Shown in pieces: positions 6,992-12,218 of a stretch of 12,958 nucleotides of DNA. Numbering within the stretch: position 1 is the first letter of the stretch; every line of letters starts with the position of its first letter. Made by a program: the position numbers and the translations under genes. Source of the DNA: JBOFLG01 sp051657745 (GTDB taxonomy: Bacteria > Actinomycetota > Actinomycetes > Actinomycetales > Dermatophilaceae); NCBI GenBank assembly GCA_051657745.1, contig JBOFLG010000258.1:1-12958 (forward strand), written 5' to 3'. The notes beneath the pieces are model-generated. The model was not told the origin of the DNA. It saw nothing but the letters and a program-made list of their open reading frames with translations, and searched no databases.

Positions 6992-7810
6992 ATGGCCGAG
7001 TTCACGGGCAAGCCGGCGTACCTGCACATCGCCGACAACCTGCGGGCCGGCATCCTCGGTGGCTCCTTGGCTGGTGGAGACCGGATCCCCAGCGAGGCCA
7101 CCCTGATGGCCGACTATGGCGTATCCCGCATCGTTGTGCGCAACGCCGTCGATGTTCTCAAGTCAGAGGGGCTGGTCCGCAAGCACCAGGGGTCAGGCAC
7201 GTTCGTGCGCGAGCAACGGCCCCCAATCCGACGCATCGTCGGGGACTTCTACGCCACCCGTCCCGACAGCTCCCCGTTCGCAGCTGCTGCGCAGGCGGCC
7301 GGCCGCACACCCGAATGGGGGTACCAGTCGCGCAGAACCACCGCAACCGCCGTCGTCGCCCACCGCCTCGCTATCGAGCAGGGCGACGACATCATGTGCA
7401 CCCAGTATCGCTTCATCGCGGACGACGAGCCGATCATGCTCTCAACGTCCTACGAGCCGCTGGTGCTCACCGGCGGCACTGCCATCGAAGCACCCGAGAG
7501 CGGCCCAGCAGTCGGCGTCGTGGCACGCATGGACGCGATTGGCGTGCCCATCGACACCGTGACCGAGGAGGTCCACGCGCGCGCAGCACGACCCTTCGAG
7601 ACCGAGACGCTGCTCGTTCCGACCGGCGTGCCGGTCATGGTGATCGAGCGGACCTACTTCGCCGACGGCCGACCCGTCGAAACTGCGGACATCGTGGTCT
7701 CAGCAGATCGTTACACGCTGGCTTACCGGGTAAGCCGGTACCTGCCCGGAGCGGGACCTGCCACGCGACCAGGTGAAGACGTAGGAACTACGGGCGCTCT
7801 GCCCGGATGA
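6992..7810 (+). CDS. GntR-family transcriptional regulator, HutC/UTRA type
   Basis: The 272-residue protein pairs an N-terminal winged helix (about 8-72) with a UTRA ligand-binding domain (about 85-245). The DNA-binding part shows the family pattern PAYLHIADNLRAGI, RIPSEATLMADYGVSR, VVRNAV, SEGLV and the wing GSGTFV. The UTRA part has the usual YRFIADDEPIMLSTSYEP and ERTYFADGRPVETAD and ends its conserved core at RYTLAYRV. Members bind small metabolites, often sugar phosphates or amino acids; the ligand cannot be read here. AAGGAGGT at 6973-6980 lies 11 nt before ATG 6992, or 2 nt before GTG 6983, so the start is uncertain by three codons. The last 8 residues are read, in a foreign frame, from a globin-gene fragment that begins at 7785, so the natural C-terminus was probably altered. 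No obvious target operon adjoins it on this strand; the channel gene is convergent. Confidence 0.9.
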   Translation: MAEFTGKPAYLHIADNLRAGILGGSLAGGDRIPSEATLMADYGVSRIVVRNAVDVLKSEGLVRKHQGSGTFVREQRPPIRRIVGDFYATRPDSSPFAAAAQAAGRTPEWGYQSRRTTATAVVAHRLAIEQGDDIMCTQYRFIADDEPIMLSTSYEPLVLTGGTAIEAPESGPAVGVVARMDAIGVPIDTVTEEVHARAARPFETETLLVPTGVPVMVIERTYFADGRPVETADIVVSADRYTLAYRVSRYLPGAGPATRPGEDVGTTGALPG

Positions 7811-7867
7811 CGCCCACGCGCCGGTCGAGCACCGACTGCGGATGTCGTGCCACCCCTCGGCCGATAG
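7785..7867 (+). pseudogene. globin gene fragment 1 with internal deletion
   Basis: From 7785 one frame reads ELRALCPDDAHAPVEHRLRM, matching residues 30-49 of the intact GlbO (ELRALYP...PAERRLRM) at 12 of 20 positions and 45 of 60 bases. From 7835 a different frame reads TADVVPPLGR followed by TAG, matching the GlbO C-terminus TADDVPPLGP-stop at 29 of 33 bases. The two parts join within ACTGCGGATG (7835-7844). In glbO this word occurs at 6346-6355 and at 6572-6581. The fragment therefore lacks the equivalent of 226 bp, out of frame. Its 5' end overlaps the last codons of the GntR gene, and a TAG lies just upstream in the globin frame. It cannot make a globin. Confidence 0.8.
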
Positions 7868-7985
7868 TCCGCCGGTTCGGGTCACCCATCGGTGGTTCAT
7901 GACACGAGCGGCTCCAGGCAGTGAGACCCCGTCCATCGCCCCTCGCCCCGTGGTGACGGTCTCCGCAGAAGTCCGATACAACCGA
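7868..7985. other. spacer between globin fragment 1 and channel gene
   Basis: The GntR and channel genes converge here. I see no gene, clear terminator hairpin or repeat in these 118 bp. A minus-strand frame stays open through it but has no family resemblance. Confidence 0.4.
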
Positions 7986-8633
7986 TCAGGACGGCTCAGG
8001 CTCGTGGTCTCGCTCGACCTGGCCGACCATCCACGCTGCGACCGATGCGGTCACGGCGCCGATGGCGGCAATACCGACGACCATCAACGCCACCGCGACG
8101 AGCCGTCCCTCGGTGGTGACGGGATACCGGTCTCCGTATCCCACGGTCGTCACGGTGGTCGCGGCCCACCACAGCGCATCCCCCAAGGACACGATGTTCG
8201 CCTCGGCCGCGTGCCGCTCGGCGTCGAGGACCGCGACAGCGCCCAGGAAGACGGCTGTGATGGCAGTCCCTGCGATATAGGTTGTCACCCGGCCGACCAG
8301 AGATCCGGCGGCAGAGCGGTTCAGCACCCTCGCCAACGCCAGCACCCGAAGCACGCGCAGCGGGCGCAGCAATGGCAGAACGACGAGCACGATGTCGTAC
8401 CAATGTCGACGGGCATATCGACGCCGATCCTCGGCGAGGCACAGGCGGATCATCAGGTCGATCGCGAAAGCTGCCCAGACCGTCCACGACGCCACCGTCA
8501 GACCTGTGCGGAGGTCGGCACTCATGCGGGGGTCGAGCACTGGCCACGCATAGGCGACGACAAACGCTGCTGCCAGCAGAAGCAGCGGCACCTCGGAGCG
8601 GCGCTCCCATCGCTGCACCCGAGTCACGGGCAC
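7986..8633 (-). CDS. six-helix potassium channel with voltage-sensor-like S4
   Basis: The 215-residue protein looks like a compact voltage-gated-type potassium channel of the inner membrane. S1 is at about 15-33, S2 at 46-66, S3 at 78-88, S4 at 89-104, S5 at 117-137, the pore helix at 150-162 and S6 at 177-204. The selectivity filter TVGYGD is at 163-168. S4 carries arginines at 90, 93, 96 and 102 with mostly hydrophobic spacing, the voltage-sensor pattern. No RCK/TrkA-N or cyclic-nucleotide domain follows S6, only a short charged tail. I chose GTG 8633 because the first helix begins soon after it and upstream residues look non-coding. There is no visible ribosome binding site, so the start is the least certain point; GTG 8627 is possible. 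The frame is open to 8795 with no helix or domain in the extra part. Confidence 0.85.
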   Translation of the reverse strand: MPVTRVQRWERRSEVPLLLLAAAFVVAYAWPVLDPRMSADLRTGLTVASWTVWAAFAIDLMIRLCLAEDRRRYARRHWYDIVLVVLPLLRPLRVLRVLALARVLNRSAAGSLVGRVTTYIAGTAITAVFLGAVAVLDAERHAAEANIVSLGDALWWAATTVTTVGYGDRYPVTTEGRLVAVALMVVGIAAIGAVTASVAAWMVGQVERDHEPEPS

Positions 8634-8805
8634 ATGGTAATCAGAGGGGCTGACCTGGATGGCCCCTGAGGGAACTACGCAGGCTCTGCGGCGCACCGTC
8701 GAGCCGGCGTCCAGGTGGGCGATGCGCACCCGCCGACGATCCTCTCGATCCCCGACACCTCCGGCGCACCCATTCCCAACGGCTGCGCCGCACATGGTCG
8801 GCGCG

Positions 8806-9029
8806 GTGAACCCCGGACGGCACCTCGGCGATGCAGTGCTCCGCTTCGCCTGCCGTGACTATCCATACGACATCGCAGACCGGCCCGCGAGCCCTCCGAC
8901 TACTCCGCCGCGCTGTTCGTCGTCCAACTCCGGGTTGCCGGCCTTCGCGAGATGGTGCCGCGCGTACTTCTGACACCGCTCAACAGCGCCGAGGATGTCG
9001 GCGAACCGCTCCTCCTCCGACCGGCTCGC
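8806..9029 (-). pseudogene. decayed HepT-type toxin (MNT-HepT module)
   Basis: Downstream of the MNT fragment, a minus-strand frame reads SRSEEERFADILGAVERCQKYARHHLAK and continues to SAMSYG before TAG at 8859-8861. This is the N-terminal pattern of HepT-like (formerly DUF86) ribonuclease toxins. After a shift of frame, IVTAGEAEHCIAEV (about 8817-8858) resembles the next conserved helix of the family. The diagnostic R-X4-H-X-Y motif near the usual C-terminus is not recognisable. No start codon exists in the frame: the expected GTG at 9027-9029 reads GCG, and a TGA lies a few codons upstream. The gene is therefore start-less, frameshifted and truncated. From 8634 to 8805 I see nothing I can name. 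Confidence 0.6.
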
Positions 9030-9223
9030 ACCGCCACCGCGTCAGCAAGCGCGCTCATGGACACCTCACCACGTAGTAGCGACGTCGCCACCACATCGAC
9101 CCGGGTCCCAAGGAGCTCGCTCAGTTCCTCGGCAACGCCGGACACGCGCAGCAGCTCGTTACCGCCACCGGGCACCAAGTCGACCAATAGGTCGATATCG
9201 CCGTCAGGCGTCACCGCGGGCAC
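9029..9223 (-). pseudogene. truncated MNT nucleotidyltransferase antitoxin
   Basis: The frame reads VTPDGDIDLLVDLVPGGGNELLRVSG, then ELSELLGTRVDVVATSLL and ends SALADAVAV. This is the C-terminal half of a minimal nucleotidyltransferase (MntA-type), the antitoxin partner of HepT. The paired acidic residues DGDID of the metal site are present. The upstream half with the G-S motif is missing: the fragment begins at the stop codon of the PIN gene, with a GTG at 9221-9223 sharing one base with TAG 9223-9225. In another frame RSARGDA just upstream may be a trace of the lost GSxARG motif. After AVAV the expected TGA reads CGA (9026-9028), so the frame runs on as unrelated residues to a stop at 8900-8902. 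Confidence 0.7.
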
Positions 9224-9651
9224 TACGGTGTGGCGCCGGAGCTGCTGGCGATGGGCACGATCGTCCCGCCCTCCGCCCGGACGACGGCGGCCAGAGCCGG
9301 ATCGGCAGTGGCCAGCGGCCGCTGGCGCGCGAGCGCGGATGCGACGGCGATGCAGTCCGCCAGGCTCACGGCACACCGTTCGCGGTGGTAGTGCGACGCA
9401 CGCAGGCGCCCGGCGGCGAGCCCTTCGTCGGCGCTGACGGGGATGATCTGCATCCCGGCCTGGGCAAGCAGCGCAAGGTCGCCATGGACGTCATCGGCGT
9501 CGAATTTCCAGACCCTCACCAGTTGGTCGATGACCTCGGCGGCGTTGGCCGTCGACATGACCGTCGGTTTGTCGAGAAGCGGCGCCACGTCGCCGGCGCC
9601 CGGTTCCCCGCGGAGGAACGCGATGACCGCGTACGCGTCGAGGACGGTCAC
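9223..9651 (-). CDS. PIN-domain ribonuclease toxin (VapC-like)
   Basis: The 142-residue protein is a PIN-domain RNase, the toxin of a type II toxin-antitoxin pair. Members cut specific RNAs with a magnesium site built from conserved acids. These are all visible: D5 in VLDAYAVIAFLRGE, E39 in STANAAEVID, D99 in SLADCIAVA and D117 in LATADPALA. The length is usual and the frame is intact. Its GTG start overlaps the antitoxin stop by 4 bp (GTGA, 9648-9651), so translation is coupled, with antitoxin first. The RNA target cannot be inferred. Its stop adjoins the truncated MNT fragment. Confidence 0.9.
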   Translation of the reverse strand: MTVLDAYAVIAFLRGEPGAGDVAPLLDKPTVMSTANAAEVIDQLVRVWKFDADDVHGDLALLAQAGMQIIPVSADEGLAAGRLRASHYHRERCAVSLADCIAVASALARQRPLATADPALAAVVRAEGGTIVPIASSSGATP

Positions 9652-9905
9652 CGCGTGGGCTTCGGGGCCGTACGCCGGCTCCTCGACTCGACATCCCGCT
9701 CGCCGCGTCGAGCCTCGTCGGTCGTCGGGCCGGAGCCGGCATACGCACCTCGCAACGTGCTCACGGGATCATCAGGAATCGGACGCACGATGGCGTAGTC
9801 GCCGCGGTCGATCACCAGGACCCGCTCCGTATGCCAGCGGTGACGCATCTCTGCGGGCAGGGAGATCTGACCGTTGCGGGTCACCTTCGCCGCCACCGAT
9901 GCCAT
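9648..9905 (-). CDS. AbrB/SpoVT-type antitoxin of the PIN toxin (VapB-like)
   Basis: The 85-residue protein begins with a swapped-hairpin AbrB DNA-binding domain, KVTRNGQISLPAEMRHRWHTERVLVIDRGDYAIVRPIP (about 7-44, here listed in short overlapping parts: KVTRNGQISLPAEMR, RVLVIDRGDYAIVRP). A flexible basic tail follows, which in such antitoxins wraps the toxin. It should repress its own promoter and neutralise the PIN toxin. I chose ATG 9905 because TATGAT lies 6 nt upstream with no ribosome binding site, which fits a leaderless transcript; GTG 9911 is the alternative. It overlaps the toxin gene by 4 bp. Confidence 0.85.
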   Translation of the reverse strand: MASVAAKVTRNGQISLPAEMRHRWHTERVLVIDRGDYAIVRPIPDDPVSTLRGAYAGSGPTTDEARRGERDVESRSRRTAPKPTR

Positions 9906-9911
9906 GGGCAC

Positions 9912-9936
9912 ATCATACGCAGCAACCGTTTCGTTG
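9912..9936 (-). promoter_or_regulatory. toxin-antitoxin promoter and candidate operator
   Basis: On the minus strand TATGAT (9912-9917) is a near-consensus -10 element. Six bases separate it from ATG 9905, so transcription would begin at or beside the A of that ATG. Upstream, CAAC and GTTG (9923-9926 and 9933-9936) form an inverted repeat with a 6-bp centre, lying across the -10/-35 spacer. That is where an AbrB-type antitoxin would be expected to bind. No good -35 hexamer is visible. Confidence 0.5.
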
Positions 9937-9962
9937 TATGGATCAACCCCACGTCATGCGTC

Positions 9963-10059
9963 GGCGATCCACCCGGCGAGGCACGCCTTCCTCACGGTGA
10001 CGCTCGACATGCGCGACCGCTAGGTGCGCCACATGCTCACCGCGCTCGAGTCGCTCGAC
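9963..10059 (+). pseudogene. globin gene fragment 2 with amber stop
   Basis: The frame reads IHPARHAFLTVTLDMRDR, TAG at 10021-10023, then VRHMLTALESLD. This matches GlbO residues from about 67 to 100 (GHPRLRMRHAPFAVTLDMRDRW, LRHMLAAMETLD). The 78 bases from 9982 to 10059 match 62 of 78 bases in glbO. The conserved G8 tryptophan codon TGG has become TAG, and three residues before the proximal histidine region are missing. Start, N-terminal half and C-terminus are absent. The part of the globin kept here is the part deleted from the fragment at 7785-7867. Confidence 0.8.
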
Positions 10060-10088
10060 CGTCGCGGAACTCGCAGCCAGCTCCCCCA

Positions 10089-10331
10089 CACAACACCCAG
10101 CAGCGCTGGGATACGGCCCAGGCCGAGACGTACCTCTCCGAGATCGAGATCGCGATCGAGCACACCGCTGCGGACCCGGCGCGCGGGCGCCCCTGCGACG
10201 AGGTCCGCCCGGGGTACCGGCGGTACGCCATCGGCAGCCACCTGGTGTACTACCGCGCGACGCCCGACTCGGTCGACGTGATTCGCATCCTGCACCAACG
10301 AATGGACCCGACCCGGCACTTCTCACGGCGG
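10089..10331 (+). pseudogene. ParE/RelE-type toxin lacking its N-terminus
   Basis: The frame reads HNTQQRWDTAQAETYLSEIE, then ADPARGRPCDEVRPGYRRYAIG, SHLVYYRATPDSVDVIRILH and QRMDPTRHF. This is the body of a ParE-type toxin (gyrase poison or ribosome-dependent nuclease superfamily), with the usual GYRR-Y-GSH-YYR and RILHQRMD blocks. The first 20 or so residues of the family, including the start, are missing; the frame instead enters from globin fragment 2 with no usable start codon nearby. After RHF no stop follows at the usual place, and the frame runs on into the aglA region until 10578. No antitoxin gene is visible next to it. I judge it dead, although the remaining core is well preserved. 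Confidence 0.7.
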
Positions 10332-10384
10332 ATGAGATCAGTCTCGCCTCCAGGTTCGACAGGATGCCGGTACCGCGTCCGGTT

Positions 10385-10415
10385 GGTGGCGGGTCCACCG
10401 GGCGGGTCGTACGTT
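10385..10415 (+). promoter_or_regulatory. aglA promoter region with inverted repeat
   Basis: TACGTT at 10410-10415 fits a -10 element and ends 7 nt before ATG 10423, the spacing of a leaderless transcript. GGTGG (10385-10389) and CCACC (10395-10399) form a 5-bp inverted repeat near the -35 zone and could be a repressor site. No strong -35 hexamer is visible. Both readings are tentative. Confidence 0.35.
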
Positions 10416-10422
10416 TGGGAAC

Positions 10423-12210
10423 ATGGGCCCGGTGACCACACTCTCACCGTCGACCCTGTCCGCGCCCGGTGTGGTCGTGCACCCGGCTGGCGGCCCGGAC
10501 ACCGCCTGGTGGCGCGATGCCGTGATCTACCAGATCTACCCGCGGTCCTGGTCGGACAGCGACGGCGACGGCCTCGGTGACCTCCCCGGCATCACCGCCC
10601 GGCTGCCGTATCTGCGCGACCTCGGCGTGGATGCCGTGTGGCTCAGCCCGTTCTACGTCTCGCCGATGAACGACGCCGGCTACGACGTGGCCGACTACCG
10701 CGACATCGACCCTCGTTTCGGCACCCTCGACAACGCCGACGAGGTGGTGGCGACCGCGCACGACCTCGGCCTGAAAGTGCTCGTCGACCTCGTGCCGAAC
10801 CACACCAGCAGCGAGCATGACTGGTTCCGCGCGGCCCTGGCCGCGCCACCAGGGAGCCCGGAACGGGGCAGGTACATCTTCCGCGACGGCCGCGGCACGA
10901 ACGGCGAGGAGCCACCCAACAGTTGGCCCTCGGTGTTCGGCGGGCGGGGCTGGACCCGGGTCGACGAGGCCGATGGCACCCCCGGGCAGTGGTATCTGCA
11001 CCTTTTCGATGTCACTCAGCCAGACCTCAACTGGCACAACCCGGAGGTGCGCGAGGAGTTCCACGCGGTGCTCCGCTTCTGGTGCGACCGGGGCGTCGAT
11101 GGGTTCCGGGTCGATGTTGCGCACGGCCTGGTCAAGGCCGACGGCTTGCCCAACTGGCAGGGCCCGATCGGCATGTATGACGATGCCGCCGCCCAGGACG
11201 GCGGTGATCTCGCCACACCCGACAGCGCCGCCACACTGGACCACAACGCCACCGGCGCGGCCCCGATGTGGGACCAGGACGGCGTGCACGAGATCTACCG
11301 CGGCTGGCGCACGGTGCTCGACGCCTACGGCGAGCCTGACCGCATTCTCTGCGCCGAGGCCTGGGTGCAGCCCGACGAGCGGCTGGCCCGCTACGTGCGG
11401 CCCGACGAGATGCACCAGGCATTCAACTTCGACTTCCTCGACGCCCCCTGGGACGCCGCCCGACTGCGCACCGTCATCGAGGACTCACTGCGCAGCAACG
11501 ACGAGGTGGGCGCCCCGACCACGTGGGTGCTGTCCAACCACGACGTGGTCCGCCATGCCTCCCGCCTGGGGCTTGACCAGTCCGTTCCCCGGCCCAACGG
11601 CATCCGTTCCGATGACCCGCAACCGGATGCCGTGCTCGGCCTGCGCCGCGCCCGAGCCGCGACCACGCTGATGCTGGCGCTGCCCGGTGGCGCCTACCTC
11701 TACCAGGGCGAAGAACTCGGGCTGCCGGAGCACACCACGCTGCCTGCGGAAGCCCGCCAGGACCCCACCTTCCGGCGCACCCAGGGCCGGGTCACCGGTC
11801 GGGACGGATGCCGGGTGCCGATGCCCTGGGTCCGCGACGCACCCAGTCTCGGCTTCGGCCCGGGCGCCACGCCCTGGCTGCCGCAGCCCGAGGCCTACGC
11901 CGAACTCGCCGTCGACCAGCAGCACGACGTCCCCGGCTCGACCCTCGAGCTGTACCGCACGTTGCTGCGGCTCCGGCGCGAACTCGGCCTCGGCAGAGGC
12001 GCCTTCGGCTGGCATGAGGCCGGTGTCGGGCCGGTCGTAGCGTTCCGCGCCGACGGCCCTGGAGGCGCGGTGCTGGTCGTGGCGAACCTCGGGCCGGATG
12101 ACGTGACGCTGCCGGCCGGCGAGGTGCTGGTCAGTTCCGCGCCGTTGACCACCGACCGGCGCCTTCCCGGTGACTGCACCGCATGGGTCCGCCCCACCGG
12201 TACCAGTTGA
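10423..12210 (+). CDS. aglA: alpha-glucosidase / oligo-1,6-glucosidase, GH13 family
   Basis: The 595-residue cytoplasmic enzyme hydrolyses alpha-glucosidic bonds in maltose-, isomaltose- or sucrose-like sugars. The GH13 barrel opens with DAVIYQIYPRSWSDSDGDG, whose repeated aspartates match the calcium loop of the oligo-1,6-glucosidase group, and LVDLVPNHTSS. The nucleophile is D231 in GFRVDVAHG, the acid/base E312 in LCAEAW, and the transition-state aspartate D374 in SNHDVVRH. A beta-sandwich C-terminal domain ends the protein. It corresponds by position and family to M. tuberculosis Rv2471 (aglA), next to glbO there but separated here by an accessory island. ATG 10423 is preceded by only a weak GGGA; GTG 10432 is an alternative. 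The precise substrate cannot be told from sequence. Confidence 0.93.
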   Translation: MGPVTTLSPSTLSAPGVVVHPAGGPDTAWWRDAVIYQIYPRSWSDSDGDGLGDLPGITARLPYLRDLGVDAVWLSPFYVSPMNDAGYDVADYRDIDPRFGTLDNADEVVATAHDLGLKVLVDLVPNHTSSEHDWFRAALAAPPGSPERGRYIFRDGRGTNGEEPPNSWPSVFGGRGWTRVDEADGTPGQWYLHLFDVTQPDLNWHNPEVREEFHAVLRFWCDRGVDGFRVDVAHGLVKADGLPNWQGPIGMYDDAAAQDGGDLATPDSAATLDHNATGAAPMWDQDGVHEIYRGWRTVLDAYGEPDRILCAEAWVQPDERLARYVRPDEMHQAFNFDFLDAPWDAARLRTVIEDSLRSNDEVGAPTTWVLSNHDVVRHASRLGLDQSVPRPNGIRSDDPQPDAVLGLRRARAATTLMLALPGGAYLYQGEELGLPEHTTLPAEARQDPTFRRTQGRVTGRDGCRVPMPWVRDAPSLGFGPGATPWLPQPEAYAELAVDQQHDVPGSTLELYRTLLRLRRELGLGRGAFGWHEAGVGPVVAFRADGPGGAVLVVANLGPDDVTLPAGEVLVSSAPLTTDRRLPGDCTAWVRPTGTS

Positions 12211-12218
12211 CGCCCGCC

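Noticed and set aside
7842..8669. A 275-codon plus-strand frame opposite the potassium channel
   Set aside because: The minus strand has the TVGYGD filter and six hydrophobic helices; the plus-strand translation is hydrophilic and unlike any family I know.
8634..8795. Longer N-terminus for the potassium channel
   Set aside because: The extra 54 residues have no helix or domain and would overlap the region of the decayed HepT gene; nothing supports a start at 8795.
6748..10023. Amber-codon readthrough or recoding, because several remnants are broken by TAG
   Set aside because: The same remnants also have deletions, frameshifts and missing starts, and TAG is used as the normal stop of the intact PIN gene. 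Ordinary pseudogene decay explains it.
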